From Polyangiaceae bacterium (GTDB lineage: Bacteria > Myxococcota_A > Polyangia > Polyangiales > Polyangiaceae), in contig JAICQL010000008.1 of assembly GCA_025937895.1 (NCBI GenBank), forward strand, positions 23,306 through 87,305: a stretch of DNA of 64,000 bases. Reading direction: 5' to 3'. Of the stretch, positions 9,032-17,957 are shown piece after piece (position 1 is the stretch's first letter; every line of letters starts with the position of its first letter). Position numbers and translations under genes: made by a program. The notes below the pieces were generated by a model. That model made no database searches and had not been told where the DNA came from. It saw nothing but the letters and a program-made list of their open reading frames with translations.

Positions 9032-9501
9032 GGCTCGGCCCTCCCGGCGGCGGCGCCGGCGCGGATGGCGCGCACGATGTTGTGGTAGCCCGTGCAACGG
9101 CACAGGTTCCCCTCCAGCCAGTGCCGCACCTCCTGCTCGGATGGCGAGCGGTTGCGCGAGGCCAGATCGAGCGCGCTCATCACCATGCCCGGTGTGCAGA
9201 AACCGCACTGCAGGCCGTGGTGCTCGCGGAAGGCGGCCTGCATGGGGTGCAACCCACCCGGCTTGGCCAACCCCTCGATGGTCATCACCTCTGCACCGTC
9301 CGCCTCCAGGGCCAGCATGGTGCAGCTCTTCACCGAGCGCCCGCCCACGTGCACCACACAGGCGCCGCACTGGCTGGTATCACAGCCAACGTGCGTCCCC
9401 GTGAGCTGCAGCTGATCGCGGAGAAACTCCACGAGCAACGTGCGGGCTTCGATGTTGGCGCTCACTTGCTTGCCGTTCACCTGCAGATGAATCGTGGGCA
9501 T
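9028..9501 (-). CDS. Molybdenum hydroxylase [2Fe-2S] small subunit (CoxS-like)
   Basis: A 157-residue iron-sulfur subunit. The plant-ferredoxin-like cluster uses Cys40, Cys45, Cys48 and Cys60 (CDTSQCGAC and SCTM). The second cluster uses Cys99, Cys102, Cys134 and Cys136 (CGFCTPGM and CRCTGY). First gene of a six-gene minus-strand operon. A strong Shine-Dalgarno (GGGAGG, 3-4 nt spacing) precedes the ATG. The region upstream contains two TATA-like boxes on the minus strand around 9550-9572. Confidence 0.95.
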   Translation of the reverse strand: MPTIHLQVNGKQVSANIEARTLLVEFLRDQLQLTGTHVGCDTSQCGACVVHVGGRSVKSCTMLALEADGAEVMTIEGLAKPGGLHPMQAAFREHHGLQCGFCTPGMVMSALDLASRNRSPSEQEVRHWLEGNLCRCTGYHNIVRAIRAGAAAGRAEP

Positions 9502-9950
9502 GTTCCTCCCAAGGCCGGCTGGGCCATGTGTCGTTGCGGCGCTCTCTATGGCTCTATAGATGGCTTTATAGCTCTGTCGCTCTATCGCATCTGGCTCGGT
9601 CTGCTCTCCCCGTTCAGGGCCGCCCCTCTGGCTGCGTCCCCGACGCCGCGGTCTGCCGTGCTCTCCCCCGCAGGAGCAGCTGCGAGCGGGCCATCAGTCT
9701 CGCCCCATCACCCGCGTGGCACAAGCGCCTTCGCGCCGCGTCCATTTTCCGCGGCCCGCAGCGGCCGCCGCGGGGGCGCGAGGATTGAATCGACAGGCCA
9801 GGTTTTTTGCCTTGCTGTAGGTTGAGATCTAGTGAGGCGTGTGGGACAGAAGCTGACACGAACGCGTGTGCGGCCGTAGACGGGTGGAGCAGCTAGCTTC
9901 CTCTTCTCGCCCTCGAGCGCGGTGCCCCCGACCAGGATGATCGACAGGCC
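9502..9950. other. Divergent promoter region, molybdenum hydroxylase operon / pfkA (449 nt)
   Basis: I see no gene here. Around 9541-9590 short degenerate direct repeats (GGCTCTATAGAT / GGCTTTATAGCT, then TCGCTCTATCG) create TATAGA and TATAAA boxes on the minus strand, upstream of the iron-sulfur subunit gene. On the plus strand TTGCCT (9807-9812) and TAGTGA (9830-9835), 17 nt apart, are a weak promoter candidate for pfkA. The middle part is GC-rich and featureless. Confidence 0.5.
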
Positions 9951-11093
9951 ATGATTCGACGCATTGCCATCAACACGGGTGGGGGCGACGCCCCCGGTTT
10001 GAACGCGGTGATTCACGCGGTGGCGCTCAGCGCGCTGCGGCGCGGTTGGGAGGTGGTCGGCATCCGTCGCGGCTACGAGGGCCTGCTGGAGCGCGATGCC
10101 AGCGGCCTCATCCCTCTGACCCGCGAGGCGGTGCGTGGCATCGCCCACGTGGGCGGCACCATCCTGGGCACCACCAACCGTGGAGATCCGTTCAATTGTC
10201 CGGTGGTGGAGAACGGACAGACGGTATCGCGCGATCTGTCGGCGCAGCTGATCGCGCGCTTCGAGGAGCTGCAGCTGGACGCGCTGGTGGCGCTGGGCGG
10301 TGACGGCTCGATGGCGCTGGCGGCGCGGCTGATGGAGCGCGGGCTGCCGCGCGTGATCGGTGTGCCCAAGACCATCGACAATGACCTGAAGGGCACGCAG
10401 GTCACCTTCGGCTTTGCGACGGCGGTGGACACCACCACGGACGCGCTCGACAAGCTGCACTCCACGGCGCAGGCGCACAGCCGCGTGATGGTGGTGGAGG
10501 TGATGGGGCGCCACGCGGGCTGGATCGCGCTGCACGCCGGGATTGCCGGTGGCGCTGACGTGATCCTGATCCCCGAGATCCCGTACGACTTCGAGCGCGT
10601 GTGCGAGAAGATCCGCGCCCGCTACCAGACGCGCAGCGCCTTTGCCATCGTGGTGGTGTCCGAGGGCGCCAAGGCGCAGGGGGGCGAGGCGCTGTACAAG
10701 ATGGGCAAGGATCAGTTCAAGGAGCACGCCGTGCTGGGCGGTATCGGTGAGCAACTGGCGCGCCAGATCGAGGCGGCCACCGGCTGTGAGTCGCGCTCCG
10801 TGGTGCTCGGTCACCTGCAGCGCGGCGGCTCACCGTGCGCCTCCGATCGCCTGCTGGCGCAGCGGCTGGGCTGCGCAGCAGTGCGCCACCTGGCCAGCGG
10901 CAACGAGAGCGGCATGGTGGCTCAGCAGCTGGACTCGATCCGACTGGTCCCGTTCAGCGAGGTGGTGGGTGGCACGCGCGGGGTCGCGCTCGACTCGGAT
11001 GAGGTGCACACCGCGCGGGACATCGGCATCTGCCTCGGTGACGAGGTGGAGGGCACGTTCCTGACCCACCGCGCCTCGATCCCGACCCGCTGA
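9951..11093 (+). CDS. pfkA: 6-phosphofructokinase
   Basis: Phosphorylates fructose 6-phosphate to fructose 1,6-bisphosphate in glycolysis; 380 residues. Landmarks are NTGGGDAPGLNAVI, GGDGSM, PKTIDNDLKGT, the substrate loop MGRHAGWIAL and the late LGHLQRGGSP. The pair of phosphoryl-donor positions is mixed: Gly in GGDGS (as in ATP enzymes) but Lys in PKTIDND (as in PPi enzymes and group III ATP enzymes such as that of Streptomyces). ATP use is more likely than PPi, but the sequence alone does not settle it. The beta-mannosidase gene follows after 2 nt. Confidence 0.93.
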   Translation: MIRRIAINTGGGDAPGLNAVIHAVALSALRRGWEVVGIRRGYEGLLERDASGLIPLTREAVRGIAHVGGTILGTTNRGDPFNCPVVENGQTVSRDLSAQLIARFEELQLDALVALGGDGSMALAARLMERGLPRVIGVPKTIDNDLKGTQVTFGFATAVDTTTDALDKLHSTAQAHSRVMVVEVMGRHAGWIALHAGIAGGADVILIPEIPYDFERVCEKIRARYQTRSAFAIVVVSEGAKAQGGEALYKMGKDQFKEHAVLGGIGEQLARQIEAATGCESRSVVLGHLQRGGSPCASDRLLAQRLGCAAVRHLASGNESGMVAQQLDSIRLVPFSEVVGGTRGVALDSDEVHTARDIGICLGDEVEGTFLTHRASIPTR

Positions 11094-11095
11094 GC

Positions 11096-13822
11096 GTGCA
11101 GCGCCGCACTCTGCTCCTGCTGGGCGCGGCCACGGCCGCGAACCTGGCCTGCCGCCGGTCTCGGACGGAGGCCACGGGCAGCGCGCCGGCGGGGGATGTG
11201 GCTTCGGGCAGTGCCGCGGGTTCCGCTGCCGGCAGTGCAGCTGGCAGTGCACGGGAGCGTGTCCCCCCCGTGCTCGCGGCGCCACCGCTGCGCACGATTG
11301 CGCTCTCGGGTCCGTGGCTCTTCCGCGCCGTCGAGCGACAATCCGCGAAGGAGCGGCTGCACGAGTGGATGCCGGCGCGAGTGCCGGGCTGCGTGCACAC
11401 GGATCTGCTCGCGCAAGGCAAGATCGCCGACCCCTTCGCCGGCGAAAACGAGGCCTCGCTGCAGTGGATCGGTGAGCGTGGCTGGGAGTACCAGACCAGC
11501 TTCGACGTCGACGAACCGTTCCAGCGCGAAGAGGCTGCGGAGCTCGTCTTCCAGGGGCTCGACACCTTCGCAACCGTGCTGCTGAACGGCGCCCCCATTC
11601 TCGAGGCGGACAACATGTTCCGCGAGTGGCGCGTGCCGGTGAGAGAGCGCCTGCAGCGCGGCCGCAATATCTTGCTGGTGCGCTTTCGCTCGCCGCTGCG
11701 CGAGGGCGAGGCGGCGCTGCAGCGGCTGGGCTATGCCCTGCCGGCCAGCAATGATCTGGTGGAGCCGCGGGTCAGCATGTTCACACGCAAGGCGCCCTAT
11801 CACTACGGCTGGGACTGGGGTCCCCGGCTGGTGACCAGCGGCGTGTGGCGGCCCGCAGCGCTGGAGGCGTGGAGCGGCCCGCGCCTGCGCGACGTGCAGG
11901 TCTTCACCAGCTCGCTGAGCGATGAACGCGCCGAGCTGGTCGTCCAGGCGCGCATCTCGGCGAGCTCCGCGCAGGCAGCCCAGCTCTCGGTGGCGCTGGC
12001 CGATGAGCGGGCTCTGGGCAGCCTGAGCGCCACCCTCACGCCCGGTGAGAACCTGCTGCGCGTACCGGTCACGATCCACGAACCGCAGCGCTGGTGGCCC
12101 AACGGGCTGGGCCCCCCTCACCTCTACACGCTGGAGGTCACGCTCGCCGCCGGCCCGGCGGCGGCCGGCGCCGCTGCCGGTGCGCTGCAGCCGCGGGACA
12201 CCCGCCGCCTGCGCATCGGCCTGCGCACGGTGCAGGTCGTGCACGAGCCGGACCCTCAGGGCAAGAGCTTCAGCATCTGGGTCAACGGCGCGCCCGTGTT
12301 CATGAAGGGCGCAAACTACATCCCTCAGGATAGCTTTCCCTCGCGCGTGTCCCACGCGCGGTACGATCGCCTGCTGGAGGCCGTCGCCGCCGCGCACATG
12401 AACATGCTGCGCGTGTGGGGCGGAGGCATCTACGAGGACGACCGCTTCTACGAGCGCTGCGACGAGCTGGGCATCCTGGTCTGGCAAGATTTCATGTTCG
12501 CCTGCAGCCTGTACCCGTCGGACGCCAGCTTCCTGAGCAGCGTGCGCGCCGAGGCCCAGCAGGCGCTGCGCCGCCTGCGCAACCATCCGTGCCTGGCGCT
12601 CTGGGCCGGCAATAACGAGCTGGAGTGGGCGCTGAAGGACTGGGGCTGGCGCGAGACGTTCAGCGAGGCGCAGCTGGCGCAGGTGCAGGCGGGCTACCAG
12701 CAGCTGTTTCACGAGCTGCTGCCGGAGCTGGTGGCCAGCGAAGACCCGGGGCGCTTCTACACGCGCAGCTCCCCCAGCGCAAACGACGACGCCATCGCCG
12801 CCAACCAGCCCGGCTCGGGCGACATGCACTACTGGGGCGTGTGGCATGTGGGCGAGCCGTACGAGCGCTATGCAGACAACGTATCGCGCTTCATGAGCGA
12901 ATACGGCTTCCAGTCGTTCCCGGAGCTGGCCACCATCGAGAGCTTTGCCGCGCCCGCCGAGCGCCGGATCGACTCCCGAGTGATGCGCGCGCACCAGCGC
13001 CATCCGCGCGGCAACGAGCTGATCCTCGAGTATCTGCAGCGTGATTTCCGGCAGCCCCGCGACTTCGAGTCTTTCTGCTACGTGAGCCAGCTGCTGCAAG
13101 CGCTGATCATCCAGTTTGCGGCGGAAGCGCACCGGCGCAAGCTGCCGTATAACTGGGGCAGCCTGTACTGGCAGCTCAATGACTGCTGGCCCGTGGCCTC
13201 CTGGTCCAGCATCGACTACTTCGGCCGCTGGAAGGCGCTGCACTATCGGGCGCGCCACTTCTTCGCACCCGTGCTGGCCAGCATCAGCGCCGAGGGCGAG
13301 CTGCTGCGCGTGTACGGGGTGTCCGATCGACGCAGCGCGACGGCGGCTCGGCTCGAGCTACGCACCCTGAGCTTCGAGGGCGAGGTGGCCTATGGCCGGC
13401 AGCTGCAGCTGAGCCTGGCTGCCAACGCCAGCCAGGTGCTGTTCGAAGCGCCGCGCGCGGAGCTGCTGGGCGGGGGTGACCCGCGCACGGTGGTGCTCTG
13501 CGCCGAGCTGCACGAGGGCGCGCAGCTGCTCAGCCGCGGCTTGTACTATTTCGTCAAGAACAAGGAGCTCGAGCTGCCCGAGCCAGAGCTGCAGCTGGAG
13601 CACCGTGCGGGCCAGGAGGGCCGAACCCCGCTGCGCCTGCGCACACGGCGGCTGGCGCGTGCGGTGTGGCTCTCGGACGGAGCCGCGGCGGGCGCGCCGT
13701 TTGCGCCAGCGCGCTTCAGCGACAACTATTTCGACATGCTGCCGGGCGAGGCACGCGAGCTCGAGTATCAGGGGCCATCGCCCGGGCGCATCGCCCTGCG
13801 CACCCTGCGCGACAGCTACTGA
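11096..13822 (+). CDS. Lipoprotein glycoside hydrolase family 2 beta-mannosidase
   Basis: Predicted to remove beta-linked mannose from oligosaccharides; 908 residues. GTG at 11096 gives an N-terminus QRRTLLLLGAATAANLAC, a lipoprotein signal with lipobox NLAC (Cys19) and a twin-arginine-like start, followed by a GSAAGSAAGSAAGSA spacer. The protein is therefore probably anchored outside the inner membrane. Family 2 features: the sugar-binding N-terminal domain, WQDFMFACSLYP, acid/base Glu508 in GNNELEW and nucleophile Glu602 in SEYGFQSFP. The 2-nt gap to pfkA suggests co-transcription; pfkA could use hexose released outside, but that is inference. Confidence 0.92.
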   Translation: MQRRTLLLLGAATAANLACRRSRTEATGSAPAGDVASGSAAGSAAGSAAGSARERVPPVLAAPPLRTIALSGPWLFRAVERQSAKERLHEWMPARVPGCVHTDLLAQGKIADPFAGENEASLQWIGERGWEYQTSFDVDEPFQREEAAELVFQGLDTFATVLLNGAPILEADNMFREWRVPVRERLQRGRNILLVRFRSPLREGEAALQRLGYALPASNDLVEPRVSMFTRKAPYHYGWDWGPRLVTSGVWRPAALEAWSGPRLRDVQVFTSSLSDERAELVVQARISASSAQAAQLSVALADERALGSLSATLTPGENLLRVPVTIHEPQRWWPNGLGPPHLYTLEVTLAAGPAAAGAAAGALQPRDTRRLRIGLRTVQVVHEPDPQGKSFSIWVNGAPVFMKGANYIPQDSFPSRVSHARYDRLLEAVAAAHMNMLRVWGGGIYEDDRFYERCDELGILVWQDFMFACSLYPSDASFLSSVRAEAQQALRRLRNHPCLALWAGNNELEWALKDWGWRETFSEAQLAQVQAGYQQLFHELLPELVASEDPGRFYTRSSPSANDDAIAANQPGSGDMHYWGVWHVGEPYERYADNVSRFMSEYGFQSFPELATIESFAAPAERRIDSRVMRAHQRHPRGNELILEYLQRDFRQPRDFESFCYVSQLLQALIIQFAAEAHRRKLPYNWGSLYWQLNDCWPVASWSSIDYFGRWKALHYRARHFFAPVLASISAEGELLRVYGVSDRRSATAARLELRTLSFEGEVAYGRQLQLSLAANASQVLFEAPRAELLGGGDPRTVVLCAELHEGAQLLSRGLYYFVKNKELELPEPELQLEHRAGQEGRTPLRLRTRRLARAVWLSDGAAAGAPFAPARFSDNYFDMLPGEARELEYQGPSPGRIALRTLRDSY

Positions 13823-13828
13823 GCTGCT

Positions 13829-13867
13829 GGCAGGCGGCCGCGCGATCCGAGGCGCGAGCCGCCTGCC
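13829..13867. terminator. Bidirectional terminator hairpin
   Basis: GGCAGGCGGC (13829-13838) and GCCGCCTGCC (13858-13867) form a perfect 10-bp stem around a 19-nt loop between the convergent beta-mannosidase and collagen-like genes. There is no T-tract. Confidence 0.6.
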
Positions 13868-13875
13868 GCGCTGTC

Positions 13876-15084
13876 TCACTCGATGCGGGTCAAGGTGATG
13901 CGCTGGCGCCGCGCGCGCAGCGCCTCCGCGGGCGAGGCGTTGGTCGAGAGCGCATACTCCAGCCGAAACGTCTGGTCGGCGCCGGTCAAGGTCAGCACCA
14001 TCGAGCCCGAGAACGGCAGGATGTCGCCCGGCAGGAATAAGTCCGTGTCGTTGGGCATGCCGCCCGTGGCGCCGTTGTCCACCGCGCTGCCGTCGCGCAG
14101 CAGGCCCCGCGTGGCGCCCGCCGTGACGTCACGCAGGCGCGCGAACAGCAGGCTGCTGCCGCCCGCGCTGGTGCGCATGACCTCCGCATACCAGTTGAGC
14201 AGATAGGTGCCCGCGACCGGCGCCGGCACGGTGAGCGCCGCGGGTGTGGGCGTGGCCTGAAACACACCGCTGATGGTGTTGCCGATGATCCCCTGATCGG
14301 CCTCGATGGCGAGCCGGTACACGGTCAGCGCGCCCGGCGCGCCCGCTGGCCCCGTGGGCCCCAAGGCGCCGTCTACACCGGGCGGGCCCGGCTCGCCTTG
14401 CGGACCCTGCAAGCCCTGCGGGCCCGTGGCTCCTTGTAGGCCCTGCGGGCCCGGCTCGCCTTGCGGACCCTGCGCGCCCGTGGCGCCCGGAGCGCCGGGA
14501 GGCCCCTGAAGACCTTGCGGTCCTGCCGCGCCATCTGCACCGGCAGCTCCCGCCGGACCGGGTGCACCTTGTGCCCCGGACGTCCCCTGCGGCCCCGGCG
14601 GTCCAGCGCTACCATCTGCACCCGCTGGACCCGGCGGTCCCGCGATGCCCTGAGGCCCTGGGGCGCCAGCAGGCCCCGTCGGACCGGGAGCGCCAGCAGC
14701 CCCCTGCGGCCCTGGGACACCCTGCGGCCCTGGGATACCCTGCGGCCCTGGGACACCCTGCGGCCCTGTCGCTCCCGCAGGCCCTGTCGAACCCGTCGGC
14801 CCCCTGGCACCAGGAGCTCCAGCGGCCCCGGTGGTGCCCGGAGGTCCCGCTGGTCCCTTTGGACCGGTGGCTCCCGCGGGACCACGCGGACCTTTGGGCC
14901 CGGCCAGCCCCTGAGGGCCCGTGGGACCTGGGGGACCTTTGGGGCCCGTGGGACCTGGGGGACAGGGTTTTGGCTTGGGTAATCTACTGCTCTTTGGGCT
15001 GCTGCTGCTGCTAGGCATGCCCGCCATAACGCACGCCGCACAGAACCGAGCAAGGCCCCAGGTTCGCGAAGGCCCGAGCTTCAA
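13876..15084 (-). CDS. Collagen-like (Gly-X-Y) repeat protein
   Basis: A protein of up to 402 residues dominated by about 70 uninterrupted Gly-X-Y triplets (roughly residues 44-253), rich in GPQ, GPP, GPA and GAx, which should form a collagen triple helix. The C-terminal domain of about 150 residues ([16 protein letters not shown]... to ...ITLTRIE) is beta-rich and resembles the trimerising head domains of bacterial collagen-like proteins by position, though I do not recognise its family. The start is uncertain: TTG at 15084 gives a weak signal-like segment ([14 protein letters not shown]), while ATGs at 15027 and 15018 lack one. An 18-nt in-frame tandem repeat lies at 14704-14757. Probably surface-exposed. 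Confidence 0.85.
   Translation of the reverse strand: MKLGPSRTWGLARFCAACVMAGMPSSSSSPKSSRLPKPKPCPPGPTGPKGPPGPTGPQGLAGPKGPRGPAGATGPKGPAGPPGTTGAAGAPGARGPTGSTGPAGATGPQGVPGPQGIPGPQGVPGPQGAAGAPGPTGPAGAPGPQGIAGPPGPAGADGSAGPPGPQGTSGAQGAPGPAGAAGADGAAGPQGLQGPPGAPGATGAQGPQGEPGPQGLQGATGPQGLQGPQGEPGPPGVDGALGPTGPAGAPGALTVYRLAIEADQGIIGNTISGVFQATPTPAALTVPAPVAGTYLLNWYAEVMRTSAGGSSLLFARLRDVTAGATRGLLRDGSAVDNGATGGMPNDTDLFLPGDILPFSGSMVLTLTGADQTFRLEYALSTNASPAEALRARRQRITLTRIE
14704..14757. repeat. 18-nt in-frame tandem repeat in the collagen-like gene
   Basis: Three copies of CTGCGGCCCTGGGACACC (one with GATACC) encode [12 protein letters not shown] hexapeptides, i.e. two collagen triplets per unit. Copy-number change would lengthen or shorten the triple helix without a frameshift. 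Confidence 0.85.
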
Positions 15085-15163
15085 GACTGACGTTAGCGAA
15101 GTAGCTGACGTGCTGCGTTCGACGCACGCCTCGTTCTCGCCGGCCTCAGCTCGTCAGCTGTCG

Positions 15164-15526
15164 TCAGCGATTGAGGACTTCATTCTTCACGCTGCTGGCG
15201 ATGGCAGCGGCTTCGGCGATCATCGGCGCCGGCACCTGCAGCTCCTGCAACGTAGCGCCCAGGTGCTCCATCACGGCGTCGAAGTCCGCTTCCGTCAGCT
15301 TCATGCGCGCGTGAGCGTTGCGCAGATCTTGCCCGCTGTAGCGGTTGGGCCCGCCGAACGCCAGGGTCAAGAAGGCCTTCTGCTTGCCGCGCTGTACGTC
15401 CATGTCCACGTCTTCGAAGTGGTGAGCGATGCGCTCGTCGGCCAGCACCTTGCGATAGAAAATGTCCACCGCTGCATCGACGGCGGCATCACCGCCCAGG
15501 CGTTCGTACAATGACTTATCGTTCAT
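15164..15526 (-). CDS. Group I truncated haemoglobin
   Basis: A 120-residue 2-on-2 haemoglobin that binds haem and handles O2 or NO. It has the N-terminal SLYERLGGDAAV, the Phe-Tyr in IFYRKVLAD (Tyr at the B10 position), the AFGGPNRYSGQDLRNAH loop with the proximal His in NAHARM, and the usual group I length. GGGAG lies 6 nt upstream of the ATG. It is followed on the same strand, 79 nt on, by the collagen-like gene; co-transcription is possible. Confidence 0.93.
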   Translation of the reverse strand: MNDKSLYERLGGDAAVDAAVDIFYRKVLADERIAHHFEDVDMDVQRGKQKAFLTLAFGGPNRYSGQDLRNAHARMKLTEADFDAVMEHLGATLQELQVPAPMIAEAAAIASSVKNEVLNR

Positions 15527-16045
15527 TCGACGCTCCCATCCTCACGCCGGCGAGCCAGCAGTTGATGGAGACTAGCCTAAGCTGGTCCGGGGGCGCTTCG
15601 TCAACCACTCCCTGTCTCACCCCCGCGGACCCGGCCGATCGCCGCAAGGTTGAAGCAGTGCGCCACCGAGCAACACCCCAAGAGCGTAGTGAAACGTCTC
15701 GCTCGCACGGCGCCGGGCAGTTCCGCGCAGCTCCACCAACCAGCGCCAGCTCCACGGACCACGAGTTCCACCGTGCAGCGCCAGCACGGGCGCGAAGCAC
15801 GCCCAGCCGCGCCCTCGTCAGTCAGCTGAGCCCACCTGGTGCCTTCGCGGGCAGGTCATCCCCCGTGCGCTCCTCGCCGAGTCGCGCGGCAGCAGAGCAT
15901 GCGCCGCTCGGGCTCGACAGCAGTACGTACGCGCCACACAGAGCTCAGCTTCGCGGCCCGCTGACCAGGCACCAGAGATGGCTCGCTGGCGAAGACTGCC
16001 CCGGAAAGAGGCCCTGCTGTCCAGTTTTGGCTACAATGTGCAGCC
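15527..16045. other. Intergenic region, globin / histidine kinase (519 nt)
   Basis: Divergent promoter region. I find no convincing gene: possible reading frames here are Arg/Pro/Ser-rich and lack family motifs. A TACAAT box at 16032-16037 sits immediately before the kinase start. Confidence 0.45.
16032..16037 (+). promoter_or_regulatory. -10-like TACAAT close to the histidine kinase start
   Basis: TACAAT ends 8 nt before the GTG at 16046, so transcription from it would start at or next to the start codon. No Shine-Dalgarno is visible. No good -35 box was found at the expected distance. Confidence 0.3.
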
Positions 16046-17947
16046 GTGCAGGATCTGACCAAGCTCATCGGCCAGCTGCCGATCGGCGTCTGGGTAGCCA
16101 GGGTGCCGGAGGGCACCGTCGCGTACACCAATGCGGCGTTCCAGGCGATCCTGGGGGTGGAGGCTACCCCCGCGAGCCAGATCAGCGACGCGCCGCGCAC
16201 GTACGGCATCTTCGATCGCGCCGGCCAGCCCTACCCGACAGAGCGCCTGCCGTTTTCGCGCGTGGTGCAGACGGGCCAGCCCGTAGTGGTCGACGACCTG
16301 GTGATCCATCGCCCGGATGGTGAGCGCGTGCACGTCCGCGCCTTCGCGCACCCGCTCTACAGCGAGGCCCGTGTGATGAGCCACGTGAGCGTGGTGTTCA
16401 TCGACATCACCAGAGAGGTTCGAGCAGAGAGCGAGCGGGATCGCGCAAGCGACCGCGTGCGCTTTGCCGTGGAGCACGCGCCGATCGTGATCTGGGCCAC
16501 CGATGCCAGGGGCGTGATCACTCTCTCGCATGGCGCAGGCCTGGCGTCGCTCGGGGTGCAGTCGGGGGAGCTGGTGGGCAAGAACGTTTTCGAGCTGTAC
16601 GGTGACCACCCCGGGGTCAGCGCCAGCATCCGGCGCGTGCTCGCTGGCGAGTCCTTACAGTACATCGTGGAGGTGAACGATGCCGTCTTCGACACCTGGC
16701 TGACCCCCATTCACGATGCCACGGGCGCCGTGATCGGGACCACGGGGGTCTCGCATGACATCCGCGACCTGCGGCGCCTGCAGGCCGCAGGCATTCAGAA
16801 CGATCGCACTGCTGCACTGGGCATGCTGGCGGCGAGCGTGGCCCACGAAATCAATAATCCCCTCACCTACATCCTGTCGTACGCTGACCAGATCGAGCGC
16901 GGGCTGGAGCGCCTCTCCCAGCTCGCGCCGCAAGCAGACAGCGCCAGCGAGATGGGCTCTCTGCTCGAGACGGTGCGGGAGGACTTCCAGACCCTGCGCA
17001 CGGGCACCGAGCGTATCGCCACCATCACGCGCGAGCTGCGCACTTTCAATCACTCTGATGACAAGCTGCGCGTGGCGGTGGACGTGCGCACCGTGGTGCG
17101 CTCGGTGTTGCAGCTGGTGCGGCAAGAGCTGGAAGCCCGGGCGCGTCTGGTACTGGATCTGCGCGAGGTCGAGGCGGTGGCGGCCCACCCGTCCAGGTTG
17201 ATGCAGGTCGTGCTCAACCTGGTGATGAACGCCATGCAGTCGCTACCCCCCGCGGCAGCCGCCGCTCAGCAGATCAGCATCGCCACGCGCATGAGCGGCG
17301 ACCAGGTCTGGATCGAGGTCGGTGACTCCGGGCCAGGAGTACCGTTTGCAATGCGCGAGCGCATCTTCGAGCCCTTCGTCACCAGCAAGCCCATCGGTGA
17401 GGGCACCGGGCTCGGGCTGTTCGTGTGCAGGAACATCGTACGCGGCTACTCGGGCGAGGTCACCGTGCACGAGCGCCCGGGGGGCGGCGCGCTCTTTCGT
17501 GTGGCGCTGCCCGCGGCCGCCGAGCTGCCGCAGTCTGCCCGCGCGGAGAGCGAGCGGCACGGGGCCAGCCCCGGCACGGCACACATCCTCGTCATCGACG
17601 ACGACGCGCAGGTGGCGCAAGCCTTCACCGCGCAGCTGCAGCGCGCGGGATACGAGGCGAGCTCCTGCGCCAGCGCCAGCCTGGGTCTGCGCCGCGTGCT
17701 GAGCGAGGCCAGCATCGATCTGGTCTTCTGCGATCTGATGATGCACGGAGTGACGGGCATGGATGTGCACGCCCAGCTGCAGGAGCTGGCGCCCGCGCTA
17801 CTGCAGAAGGTGGTCTTCATGACCGCCGGCGCCTGCTCGCCCGCAGCACGGCAGTTCGTGCTGGCTCACCCCGCACACGTGGTGGAGAAGCCCTTCGATC
17901 TGCTCGCGGAGACCCGCCGGCGGCTGAGTGGCTCGGCCGCCGGCTGA
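16046..17947 (+). CDS. PAS-containing hybrid histidine kinase with receiver domain
   Basis: A 633-residue cytoplasmic sensor kinase without transmembrane segments. Two PAS-like domains (about 1-130 and 145-245) precede the dimerisation/phosphoacceptor helix with His267 in SVAHEINNPLTYI. The ATPase domain shows the N box (VVLNLVMNAMQS), G1 (GDSGPGVP) and G2 (GEGTGLGLFV). A C-terminal receiver domain (ILVIDDDAQVA) has the phosphoacceptor Asp563 in FCDLMMHG and the conserved Lys in VVEKPF. No partner regulator gene is adjacent, so it is an orphan hybrid kinase, as is common in myxobacteria. The signal is unknown. Confidence 0.93.
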   Translation: MQDLTKLIGQLPIGVWVARVPEGTVAYTNAAFQAILGVEATPASQISDAPRTYGIFDRAGQPYPTERLPFSRVVQTGQPVVVDDLVIHRPDGERVHVRAFAHPLYSEARVMSHVSVVFIDITREVRAESERDRASDRVRFAVEHAPIVIWATDARGVITLSHGAGLASLGVQSGELVGKNVFELYGDHPGVSASIRRVLAGESLQYIVEVNDAVFDTWLTPIHDATGAVIGTTGVSHDIRDLRRLQAAGIQNDRTAALGMLAASVAHEINNPLTYILSYADQIERGLERLSQLAPQADSASEMGSLLETVREDFQTLRTGTERIATITRELRTFNHSDDKLRVAVDVRTVVRSVLQLVRQELEARARLVLDLREVEAVAAHPSRLMQVVLNLVMNAMQSLPPAAAAAQQISIATRMSGDQVWIEVGDSGPGVPFAMRERIFEPFVTSKPIGEGTGLGLFVCRNIVRGYSGEVTVHERPGGGALFRVALPAAAELPQSARAESERHGASPGTAHILVIDDDAQVAQAFTAQLQRAGYEASSCASASLGLRRVLSEASIDLVFCDLMMHGVTGMDVHAQLQELAPALLQKVVFMTAGACSPAARQFVLAHPAHVVEKPFDLLAETRRRLSGSAAG

Positions 17948-17957
17948 TCTCGGCGCC

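Noticed and set aside
10922..13258. Minus-strand open frame of about 778 codons opposite the beta-mannosidase
   Set aside because: His/Arg/Val-rich antisense composition, no domain, no ribosome-binding site; the sense strand holds intact catalytic motifs.
15511..16323. Plus-strand frame of about 270 codons before and over the histidine kinase start
   Set aside because: Ser/Arg/Pro-rich with no motifs, and it overlaps the kinase N-terminus in another frame.
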